DNA of 36,330 nt, from NCBI GenBank assembly GCA_964583765.1, contig CAZOWW010000054.1, positions 1 to 36,330 on the forward strand, read 5' to 3'. A program made the position numbers and the translations under genes. This stretch comes from CAZOWW01 sp964583765. Lineage in GTDB: Bacteria > Actinomycetota > Actinomycetes > Actinomycetales > Kineosporiaceae. The notes beneath the pieces were generated by a model, which was given only the letters and a program-made list of their open reading frames with translations, ran no database searches and was not told the origin of the DNA. This document shows, piece after piece, positions 17,501 through 25,400 of this stretch. Each line of letters opens with the position of its first letter. Position 1 is the first letter of the stretch.

Positions 17501-20142
17501 TCGGGTGGCCGGCCGCGGAGGCGGCGAGCCAGGGAGCTGAAGGGCGCGCGGGCGGCACAGGCAAGTACCGAGCCCGTCAGCACCAGCGGATTGCTCGGCA
17601 ACCGGTGCCGCAGTTCCTGCAGGGCATGTTCGGTGGCGGCGAGCGTCGCGGGGATGTTCCAGGTCCACAGGTGGGCATCGGCGATCAGGCTGTACAGGTG
17701 TGCCCGGTCCAGGCGATCGGTCGTGGACTCCAGGGCACTCTCGAACGCCGCGACCGCCTCCGCGATTCGACCGGTGCGGTGCAGCGCGATCCCGAGCTGC
17801 TCGTACCCGCCAGGACCGACCTGTGCCCCGGTCCTGGCTGCGAGCTCGGGCAGCGGCCGGAGAAACGCCAAGGCCTCGGCGGGAGCGTGGTCGGCCAATG
17901 CCTGGCGCCCGGCGGCCAGACAGCGCCCGATCAGCCACTCGGGCGCTCGGTCGGTGCGGCCGAGCAGGCCGTGCTGGGCGATCGCGTACACGAGCCCGCG
18001 GTCCACGTCCGTGGCTACTGCGGTGCCCGCCGGGTCCGTGGTGCTGTCCCTGGCCGCCGGGTCCGTGGCCAGGACCTCGGCGATGCGCTGATGGAGATCC
18101 GTGAGTTCCTCGCCGTCGATGCCGGCGAGCACGGCTTCGCGGATGCGGTCGTGCAGGAAGACGTAGTCGTCCCCGGCGCGGTGCTCGATCAGCCCGTGCC
18201 GGCCCGCCTGATCGAGCCAGGCCCCGACGGACTGCTCCTGCATCCCGTGGACCCGGGCGAGCAGGCGGCCGGAGAAGTGCGTTCCGATCGTGGCGGCCAG
18301 GCGCAGCGGCGGGACCAGCCCTTTCGGAAGGGCCTTCACTCGCTGCGCCATCAGTCCCAGCGAGTCGGAGGACAGGGCCAGGTCGTCGAGGCCGTCCACA
18401 TCGAGCAGCCAATCGCCCCAGGACGGGCGCAGCAGGCCCGCGTCCAGCACCGCGCGCAGGTACTCCCGGACCCCGAACGGATTGCCACCGGACCGGCGGA
18501 CCAACTGCTCGGTCACCTCCGCCGGTAACCGCGCCCCCGCCAGTTCGTTGCTCACCAGCCGGGCCACCGCGGCGCCCTCGATCTCGCCCAGCGTCAGGTC
18601 CTCGACCACCGTTCCGCTCATCGCGGTCCGGAAGGGGGCCGGGCCCGTGTGATCCTCTCCGCCGTCCCGCGCCGCCCCCACCACGAGGAGCGGGGTGTGC
18701 GGCAGCTCCGCCGACACCTGGTCGAGCACCCGGCGGGTCACCTCGTCGAGCCACTGCACGTCGTCGAGGAACAGGACCGCCCCGCCCTCGACCCGGGCCA
18801 GGGTGGCCAGGAAGACCGCCATCGCGGTCGCGAACTGCTCGTGTCGATCCGCCGCGACGGGTCGCTCCACTCCGAGCAGACGGGCGAGAGCCGGAGAGAA
18901 CGCCCCCAACAGGCCCGCCGCACTCCCGGCTGCCCGGCGGAGGCCGTCGACGATTCGGTCCTGTGACTTCGGATCCCGGGCGCGGAGATCGGCCGCGTAC
19001 TGCTCGATCGCCGCGCGCAATGCCATCAACGGCGCCGCCGGGTCCGGTACCGCCTTGCCCCGGAGCACCGCACCACCCGTCGCAGCGACCTCGGACAGCA
19101 ACTCACGCACCAGCCGACTCTTGCCCGACCCTGCCGGCCCGTGCACCACCACGGACGCGCCCTGTCCGGCTCGTACCCGGGACCACCAGGACGACAGCGT
19201 CGCGGCCTGTGCGGACCGGCCCACCAGAGGATGATCGGTCTGCGCGGGATGGTCGTCACGCCCTGGACCACCCGCCAGGGTGTCGCCTCCCGCGACCAGC
19301 GCCAGGTCGTGCCTCACCCCCTCGCCGCTCTGGTACCGATCGTCCGGGTCCTTGGCGAGCAGCTTCTCGATCACCGCGATCAACCCGGCCGGCAGGTCCG
19401 GTCGCGATGCCGCCAGGTCCGGCACGGGCTCCGTCGCGTTCAGCCGCAACATCTCGCCGAGGTCGGTGACCGGGAACGGTCGCTTCCCGGCAGCGCACTC
19501 GTAGAGCACGATCCCCAGCGAGTACAGGTCGGAACGTCCGTCCACCGGGCGACACAACATCCCCGACTGTTCGGGCGACGCGTAGGCGAGGGTGCCCATG
19601 ACGGTCGCGGCGTCCTCGCCGTCCGCCTGATCCCGGATCCGGTCGATCAGTCCGAAGTCGACCAGCACCGCCGAGCCGCCGCGACGGATCACGATGTTGT
19701 GCGGTTTCACGTCCCGGTGCACGAGCCCGGTCCGGTGCGTCGCGCTCAGGCCGCCCGCGACGTCCGCGCCCAGTTGCAGGAGCAGGTCCACAGCCATGGG
19801 CCCGGAGCCCAGGACCTGGTTCAGGGGTTCGCCCTCGACGAGATCCATCACCAGGTAGGGGTGTCCGTCCACCTCGCCCACGTCGTGGATCCGCACCAAC
19901 CCGGGATGCTGCACCGAGGCCAGGAGGGCGCCCTCCCGACGGAATGCGGTGGCATCCCCGGAGCCCACCGTGCCCAGCAGCGTCTTCAACGCGTACTCCG
20001 TGCCCTCGCGCCGTACTCGGAACACCACCGCGCGAGCGCCGCGACCCAGTTCGCCCGTGATCTCCACGCCCGTGCCCCGCTCCAGGGCCAGGCGCAGGCC
20101 CCGGAGCTGTTCCTCGGCTGGACCATGAGCGAACGGCGTCAC
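14581..20142 (-). CDS. Giant Ser/Thr kinase - STAND ATPase - GAF - GGDEF protein (1)
   Basis: One 1,853-aa chain. A Ser/Thr kinase (about 30-275) has Gly-loop LGRGARAVVF, VHRDVKPHN (H142) and DFG, all intact. An AAA/STAND ATPase follows, with GPAGSGKSR (335-343) and FLDDVQWLD (about 457-468), as in PknK and MalT-type regulators. Residues about 640-1290 are TPR-like helices. Two GAF domains (about 1300-1455 and 1470-1640) precede a GGDEF domain (about 1658-1835) with GRYGGEEF (1743-1747) and an intact RxxD inhibitory site (RVDD). No membrane helix is clear, so it is likely cytosolic. By family logic, a ligand or phosphorylation state would control c-di-GMP synthesis in cis. The start is GTG 20142 with GAGG upstream. 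It is paralogous to the protein at 22421-28057. Confidence 0.9.
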   Translation of the reverse strand: MTPFAHGPAEEQLRGLRLALERGTGVEITGELGRGARAVVFRVRREGTEYALKTLLGTVGSGDATAFRREGALLASVQHPGLVRIHDVGEVDGHPYLVMDLVEGEPLNQVLGSGPMAVDLLLQLGADVAGGLSATHRTGLVHRDVKPHNIVIRRGGSAVLVDFGLIDRIRDQADGEDAATVMGTLAYASPEQSGMLCRPVDGRSDLYSLGIVLYECAAGKRPFPVTDLGEMLRLNATEPVPDLAASRPDLPAGLIAVIEKLLAKDPDDRYQSGEGVRHDLALVAGGDTLAGGPGRDDHPAQTDHPLVGRSAQAATLSSWWSRVRAGQGASVVVHGPAGSGKSRLVRELLSEVAATGGAVLRGKAVPDPAAPLMALRAAIEQYAADLRARDPKSQDRIVDGLRRAAGSAAGLLGAFSPALARLLGVERPVAADRHEQFATAMAVFLATLARVEGGAVLFLDDVQWLDEVTRRVLDQVSAELPHTPLLVVGAARDGGEDHTGPAPFRTAMSGTVVEDLTLGEIEGAAVARLVSNELAGARLPAEVTEQLVRRSGGNPFGVREYLRAVLDAGLLRPSWGDWLLDVDGLDDLALSSDSLGLMAQRVKALPKGLVPPLRLAATIGTHFSGRLLARVHGMQEQSVGAWLDQAGRHGLIEHRAGDDYVFLHDRIREAVLAGIDGEELTDLHQRIAEVLATDPAARDSTTDPAGTAVATDVDRGLVYAIAQHGLLGRTDRAPEWLIGRCLAAGRQALADHAPAEALAFLRPLPELAARTGAQVGPGGYEQLGIALHRTGRIAEAVAAFESALESTTDRLDRAHLYSLIADAHLWTWNIPATLAATEHALQELRHRLPSNPLVLTGSVLACAARAPFSSLARRLRGRPPERRRRELRLLARLYVLAGDVMWLCYRPDVQWLFTMLALPAVNRVGVCEEYVRVQRSLGACSRLAIRRSGARREKRARECAAEIGDPGLIAEVAGYAAFAAVAAGGSFTDDQYLSCLAEHRRWLELGLHVNLIAALVCEELVKGHPRLALDWHRQGQDTLGDDYCESHPFSFLGIPVAAQTGKVEEAQRRLEVARHAPGVDHPGGEQNLLCLTETIALTELGDHGPDFGRATASFTSLVPKPKLIIPSNRVFYVFQAYGRAAAYRTATSAHREEARAAAEAAIAQLGELANRPVLCAHHHALRAELELLGGDPESALVEAAQGEDLALRHDVPLALYEVARVRSRALTVIGQPEQAKLQAWIALHLALHHGWTLRAQWARAEFGLDGDDGSGFGSYSWPSRSVSQGDLAGGMTLLQERRRLQVLERVGLAASRLLDPGELMQVVLEETIKVLAAERAFLFLLDEDSGALTCRAARGVDGRLPDAPTAYAASLVSQVAATGEAVVVTGTDSGAARGSESAVIHGLRSVLVGPLRLAGHTVGVIYLDSRIAKGIFTSADSGLLTVIGNQIAVSLQTARASRLAVEKAIAVQQRDTAELLRTSMRTISESLDSDEVLTRMAEEFDQLPALPSTDVWLIRRDGQVLHPTACSRETGPTRTQPTQTESPGSGAGEVRSSSTDPSCATWRESVDATDDVCALDLAEPVTGEGVNRLPRPLRRILDAQLRGVTSWLLVPLDAAGRRVGVLLLVDVAAEAYSETHTRLAGALASQGMTAYEKAELFAQTQRFAVTDPLTGIANRRAFFEQAHRALVSAQHRSHPLAILMIDIDRFKKINDTYGHQTGDEVIQEVVARILTRLRVDDILGRYGGEEFALVAPHLPPDAAEGLAERLRQAVAEEPFETTHGPLPVTVSVGVVSHTPGPVDTSPLRDLVDRADQALYEAKRTGKNRVSQWEASCGDQAGARGPSADARVISFGES

Positions 20143-20215
20143 CTGAGTGAGATCGACCTCGGGCAGGGAGGGCTTGACCCGGGGACCGGATCGGGATCCT
20201 GTGCCTGCGCGGGCC

Positions 20216-20283
20216 GGTCGCGCTGCACGACCTGGATCACTTCAAGCGCTTCAACGACCGGCCCTGCCGGGCGGCCGGGGACG
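20216..20283 (+). pseudogene. GGDEF-domain relic copied from a diguanylate cyclase
   Basis: The segment aligns without gaps to 13620-13687 of the membrane cyclase gene, with about 58 of 68 bases the same, including 33 consecutive identical bases (20229-20261 against 13633-13665). Translated, it gives ALHDLDHFKRFNDR against ALLDLDHFKRFNDR. The frame has a stop upstream at 20175-20177, no start codon and no GGEEF motif, so it is a fragment only. It lies just upstream of the kinase gene start, in the opposite orientation. Confidence 0.8.
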
Positions 20284-20321
20284 TGACCCGAGCGAGCCCG
20301 TCCCCGGGCGGCGCCTCGCGA

Positions 20322-22271
20322 TCAGAGTGCCTCCGATTCGTGGACGGGATTCGCGAACACGCGGCGTGCCGCGGTTGTTGCGCACTCCTCGAGCCGGTGC
20401 CGAACCACCTTGTCCGCCACGTGTCCCGGCCTGCCCGCTGAGGTGCGGGCGCGCCGTCCTCGACCGGTCGCGGCGAGGGATCTCATCGTCTGCAACAGGT
20501 GCTCGACGTCCGCCTCGTCGTTCGGCAGTCCCAGGCTGACCCGCATGAGCCCTGGCAACGGGAACCCGGGCCGCCATCGCACCAGCAAGCCCTGCACCTG
20601 CTCGGCCCAACCGGGCACACCGTGCAGACGTTTCACCAGCAGATGGGCGCAGTGGCAACCGTGGCGCGCGCCGATCCCGCCCCGTTCGGACAGCGCCCGG
20701 GCCACCCGCCCCGGCATCATGCCCCGCAGCTCGAAGGCGATCACGCCGCCCCGTCGCAGGAACTGGGGGGACGCCGGGTCCTTGATGCCGTACACGGTCA
20801 CGCCGGGGATCTCCGCCAGGCCGAGCAGAACCCGTCGGGTGAGCTCCTGCTCCTCCGCCTGCACGACGTCCAGGCCGATCCGTTCCAGCAGGACGAGTGC
20901 CTTCCCGAGCGCGGCGATCCCCGCCACGTTCTCCTCGCCGGAGTCCTGGATCCGCTCGCGCTCGTCGGTGTCGAAGTGGAGCAGTCCCGTGCGGGAGACC
21001 AGGGCGCCGGTGCCGAAGGGGGCGTACGCCTTGTGGCCGGAAAGGGCGAGGTAGTCGATTCCGCAGGCCTGCATGTCGATCGTGCGGTGGGCGACGAGTT
21101 GGGCCGCGTCGACGAGCACCCGCGCGCCGTGACGGTGCGCCAGGCGACAGATCGCGGCAAGGTCGTTGTAGGTGCCGATGACGTTGGAGGCGCCGCTGAC
21201 CGTCACCAGCCGAATGCGTCGGGATCCGTGCTGCTGGGTCCCGTTGTGGGCTTCGAGCAGCGTTTCCAGTTCGCCCAGGTCGACGAAGCCCTCGGCATCC
21301 ACCGACAGCCGCAACAGGGTGAACCGGCCGCCCGTCCGCCAGGGCAGCTCGTTGGAGTTGTGCTCGAGGAAGGTGTTGAGCACGACCGGTTCGAGTGCTG
21401 GCCCGCCCTCCGCCCGGATCTCGTTGTGCAGGCTCGAGGCCGCGATGTTGAGGGCTTCGGTGGTGTTGGAGGTGAAGACGACCTCGTACTCGGGCGCAGG
21501 AGCGCCCAGGAAGTCCGCGCAGATCGCGCGTACCTCGCGGACGATGGCCTGCTGCACGGGCCGTGGCTGGCGCCAGGCGGCGCGGACGGCGTCCCAGATC
21601 GGGGCGAAGGTCGGGGTGCTCGCGCCGTTGTCCAGGTTGACGTAGGACCGGAGACCGGAGGCGGTCGGCACCTGGTAGCCACGCCCGACGAGCGTCTCCC
21701 GCAGCCGGGTCAACAGTTCCCGCCCTGCGTACTCCTCGAGCGTGTCGTGTCGCAGGATGTCCTGGGCGGTCGAGCGGGGGCCGCCCGGCTCCCGGAAGGC
21801 GTCCGGCCCGTGCTGCCGGAGCAAGGGGAGGGCCTTCGCCAGGGCGATCGCGGGGATTATCGCGGGGGTGCCCGCCTCGAACCGGTCCGGTGCGTCGGCC
21901 CAGATGACCCAGTTCGGGGACAGCAGGCGGGCGGTCCCGCCGCCGGTCTCGAACGGGATGCCCCGCGGGAGCGTCTTGCGCTCGACGGCCAGGGCACGCG
22001 CGCCCAACGGCAGCCCGATCGCCGCGCTGGAGACCAGGCGGAAGCGGCCGGCCGGCAGAAGGGCGGTGAGAGCCGTGGCCCGGCGGGGTGTGCAGAAGAC
22101 GACGACATGTGTCGTGGGATCCAGTCCCAGATGCTCCAGGACGACCGTGCGGGCGTGTTCGAACAGGTGGGTGGACACGATCGAGTGGTGACCGCTGCCC
22201 CGGTGGACGTTCGCGTAGGTCTCCAAGGCCGCCTGCACTCCGTGCTCCAGGTCGGTCCACGCATCAACCAC
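20322..22271 (-). CDS. Class V aminotransferase / cysteine-desulfurase-like protein with extra N-terminal module
   Basis: The 649-aa protein is much longer than a usual 400-aa class V enzyme. Residues about 205-605 form a complete PLP enzyme: YVNLDNGASTP, TSNTTEALNIA, VDAAQLVAHR, the PLP lysine in SGHKAYAPFG (K414), and ARHGCHCAH with C541 at the place of the desulfurase cysteine. Residues about 15-150 resemble pieces of the same fold (YANVHRGSGHHS, then FETGGGTARL and DRFEAGTPAI) with the middle missing. A basic tail of about 50 residues follows. The start is GTG 22271 with GAGAGG 8-9 nt upstream. Sulfur transfer is possible, but the substrate is unknown. It lies between the two giant kinases on the same strand. 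Confidence 0.88.
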   Translation of the reverse strand: MVDAWTDLEHGVQAALETYANVHRGSGHHSIVSTHLFEHARTVVLEHLGLDPTTHVVVFCTPRRATALTALLPAGRFRLVSSAAIGLPLGARALAVERKTLPRGIPFETGGGTARLLSPNWVIWADAPDRFEAGTPAIIPAIALAKALPLLRQHGPDAFREPGGPRSTAQDILRHDTLEEYAGRELLTRLRETLVGRGYQVPTASGLRSYVNLDNGASTPTFAPIWDAVRAAWRQPRPVQQAIVREVRAICADFLGAPAPEYEVVFTSNTTEALNIAASSLHNEIRAEGGPALEPVVLNTFLEHNSNELPWRTGGRFTLLRLSVDAEGFVDLGELETLLEAHNGTQQHGSRRIRLVTVSGASNVIGTYNDLAAICRLAHRHGARVLVDAAQLVAHRTIDMQACGIDYLALSGHKAYAPFGTGALVSRTGLLHFDTDERERIQDSGEENVAGIAALGKALVLLERIGLDVVQAEEQELTRRVLLGLAEIPGVTVYGIKDPASPQFLRRGGVIAFELRGMMPGRVARALSERGGIGARHGCHCAHLLVKRLHGVPGWAEQVQGLLVRWRPGFPLPGLMRVSLGLPNDEADVEHLLQTMRSLAATGRGRRARTSAGRPGHVADKVVRHRLEECATTAARRVFANPVHESEAL

Positions 22272-22420
22272 TGTCTCGTCCTCTCGTCGGAGGTGCAGGC
22301 CTGATGATGATCAAACGGCCAAGGGTATGGGGACGTCCCAAAGCCGCGCTCAGGTCTGGCTGTGGTGGCGCGAGGGAGAGGCGGAGGTGAGGGAACGGCA
22401 GCCCGGCAGCCCGGCGGACG

Positions 22421-25400
22421 TCAGGGCAGGTCTCGGGCCGAGACCCAGCGGTTTCGCCCGGATCGTTTGGCGCGGTAGAGCGCCTGGTCGGCCCGGGCCA
22501 GAAGCGCGTCCAGATCGGCGTCGTCCGGGTGGAGGTCGGCCAGGCCGATGCTGATCGTGATGGGCAGGGCACCGCTGCGGGTGAGGAAAGGCGCGCCGTC
22601 GACGGCAGCCCTCAGCCGTTCCGCGGCCTGGGCGGCGGCCTCGGCGTCGCTGTCGGGCAGGGCGAGCGCGAACTCCTCGCCGCCGTAGCGGCCCAGGATG
22701 TCGGTGCTGCGGATCTCGGCCGCGAGCCGCTGCGCGAGTTCCCGGAGCACCTCGTCCCCGGTCTGGTGGCCGTACGTGTCGTTGACCTGCTTGAAGCGGT
22801 CGAGGTCGAGCATCAGCACCGTCAGCGGGCGGCCACCGCGCCGGCACGAGGCGAGATCACGCTCGGCGACCTCGAAGAAACGTCGTCGGTTGGCGAGTCC
22901 GGTGAGATCGTCGACGACGGCGAGGTTTCTGACCTCCTGGAAGAGGACGGCGCGCTGGTGGGCGGTCGCGGCGTGGGCGGCCAGGGCGGCGGCGATCGGG
23001 GCCCGGCTCTGCAGGTCCTCCCCCGGCCGGTCGGCCTGGAGCAGCAGCAGCCCGCGGGTCGGAGGCTCGGCCGTGTCCAGGACGAGCGGCACCGCGATCC
23101 AGCCCACCCCGGGGACGTCGGGCAGGACGCTCGGCAGCGGTCGGGTGTCGAGGACGGTCTCGCCGGTGGCGATCAGCTGGAGTACGGAGGTGGTGGTGGC
23201 GCCGTCCACCACGGGGGACCCTCCCGTGCCCGTGCCCGTGTCGGTGCCGGAGCCCGTGCCCGAGCTCCCGTCCGGGGCGTTGCCTGCCTCGTCGCCGGGA
23301 CGGTGGACGGTGAGGTCCCCGCCGTGGGTGAGCACCAGCCGCGCGGTGCGACACCCGAGGAGCCGTCGGGACTGCGTGAGGAGTCGGGCGAGCACCTCGA
23401 CCGGTTCCAGGGTCCCGGACAGCTCCGTCGTCGCCTCCCGGAGCGTCTCGGCGTCCTGTCGGCGGCGCTGCTCGGCGCGGACCGCCACCTCGAACTGGGC
23501 GGCGCGCGCGGTCTCCAGCGCCATCGCGATGTGCGCGGTCATCGCGGTGAGGATGCCGGCGTCCTCGGCGGTGAAGATGCCCCGGGCGAGCTGGCTGTCG
23601 AGGTACACGACGCCGAGGAGACGGTTCTCGAGCTGCAGAGGGGCGATCATGATGCTGCGCAGGCCGTGGACGACGACGCTGTGGGCGCCCAGGCTCTCGC
23701 CCTCCTCGGTGCCGGTCACCACGATCGGTTGTCGACTCGCCCGGACACGCTCGACGAGGCTCGTGCTGTGGCCCGTCAACTCGGACAGGTCCGCTCCCGT
23801 GGCGTCCCGGCCGAGGTAGGGAAGGAGTTCCTCGCCGTCGGTGCGGGGCCCGCCGTGCGTGGTCGGCCGGTCGGCACTGATCGATGCGCGCTCCGTGGTC
23901 GGTCGGTGCTCCGTGGGCGATCCGGTGGCGGTTCCGGTGAGGAACAGGAACCCGCGGTCGGCGTTGAGGATCCGCACCAGCTCGTCGAGAGTGATCCGGA
24001 CAACGGCCTCCGGGTCCAGGATCCGGGCGGTCGCGATGCTGATCTGCTCCAGTGCCCGAAGACGTTGCCGTTCCCGCTGCACGGTCAGGGTCGTCGTCGG
24101 GGCGAGGTAGCTGCTCGACAGATTCGAGCTCCGGTTCGTGGCGAACTGCCCGTCGAACTCCTTGTCGATCCAGCGGATGCGGTGGTCCCAGCCCTGCTCC
24201 TCGGCCACGGCCCGGGCCTCGCGGGCCTGCCGTGCGCTCTCCGCGTTCTGTCCGAGCAGGGCCAGGGCTCGTGCCCGGACCCGGGCACTCTCGTAGGAGA
24301 TCACTGGCGCTTCTGTCCGGCTCCAGCCCAGTCGGCCCAACCGGTCGAGGGCAGTTTCCGGTCGTCCCTGCAGGATCTCCAGATCCGCGCGGTAGATCTC
24401 CAGGAACATGGTCAGGATCTGGTCGGACGACGCGACCTTCTGCAGCAGCCCGATCGCTGCGCGTGCCTGGTCGAGCCGGCGCCGCCGATCCTCCCCGTGC
24501 GTGGCCCTCGCCTGGGCGAGGCGTCCCTGGGCGAGAAGGATGGCGACCGGACGCTGCGGGCGGATCATCAGCCGGGGGTTGAGCCGGTAGGCGGCGAACT
24601 CGTCGGCCGTCTCGTCGAACCGATCCCCGAAGTCACCTTCCTCGAGCAGGGTGTGCAGGGTGGCCATGGTGACGTTGACCTGCAGTCCTTTGCCCGGATG
24701 ATCCCGCAGCCGCCGGCGCAGGTCGCGAAGACGTTCCGCGGCGGCCGCCGCACGACCAGCCATCCGATCCTCGACACCCCACAGGCTCGACAAGGAGGTG
24801 ATCTGGTCCCGTCCGGTGGTGGACAACCGCTGCTCGCCCATCCGTAGCCAGGTCAGTAGCCCGGCCATGTCGCCGCAGGTGAAGTGGCGGGCTGCGACCG
24901 CGGCCACGCCGTCGCAGAAGATGCCGGTCTCCATCCACCGGCCGTGCTCGGTCAGGGCGGCGGCGAGGCTCCCCCCGTCGTCCCGGCCGCCCAGGTAGCT
25001 GGTGATGCCCCGGTAGAAGGCGCTCGCCGCGGTGAGCTCGGGATCCCCGCCCAACTGCGCGATGGCTCGCTCGCCGCGGCGGAAGCAGTGCTCGGCCACC
25101 GGCCACAGCCCGATCACTCCGGTGAGGAAGCCCAGGCCGATGCTGTTGGTGGCGAACTGGCGCCCGTGGCCCAACCGGTTCATCCAGTAGACCGAACGGA
25201 GGTTGTGCATCAGGAGGACGTCGGGGCGCAGCATGAGCGTGCCCCTGTAGCCACCGCTGTCGTGCAGGGAGGCGATCAACCCGGCCCGGGTGCGGCGCTC
25301 GCCCGTCAACCGGCCGGCACCGATCCGGGTGAGCCCCACGAACAAGCCGACGAGGAAGCCGACCAGAGTGGTGACCACCAGGGCGAACCGGTTCCGGGGA

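Noticed and set aside
15895..18528. An 877-codon plus-strand open frame
   Set aside because: Antisense to giant protein 1, whose kinase, ATPase, GAF and GGDEF motifs are clear.
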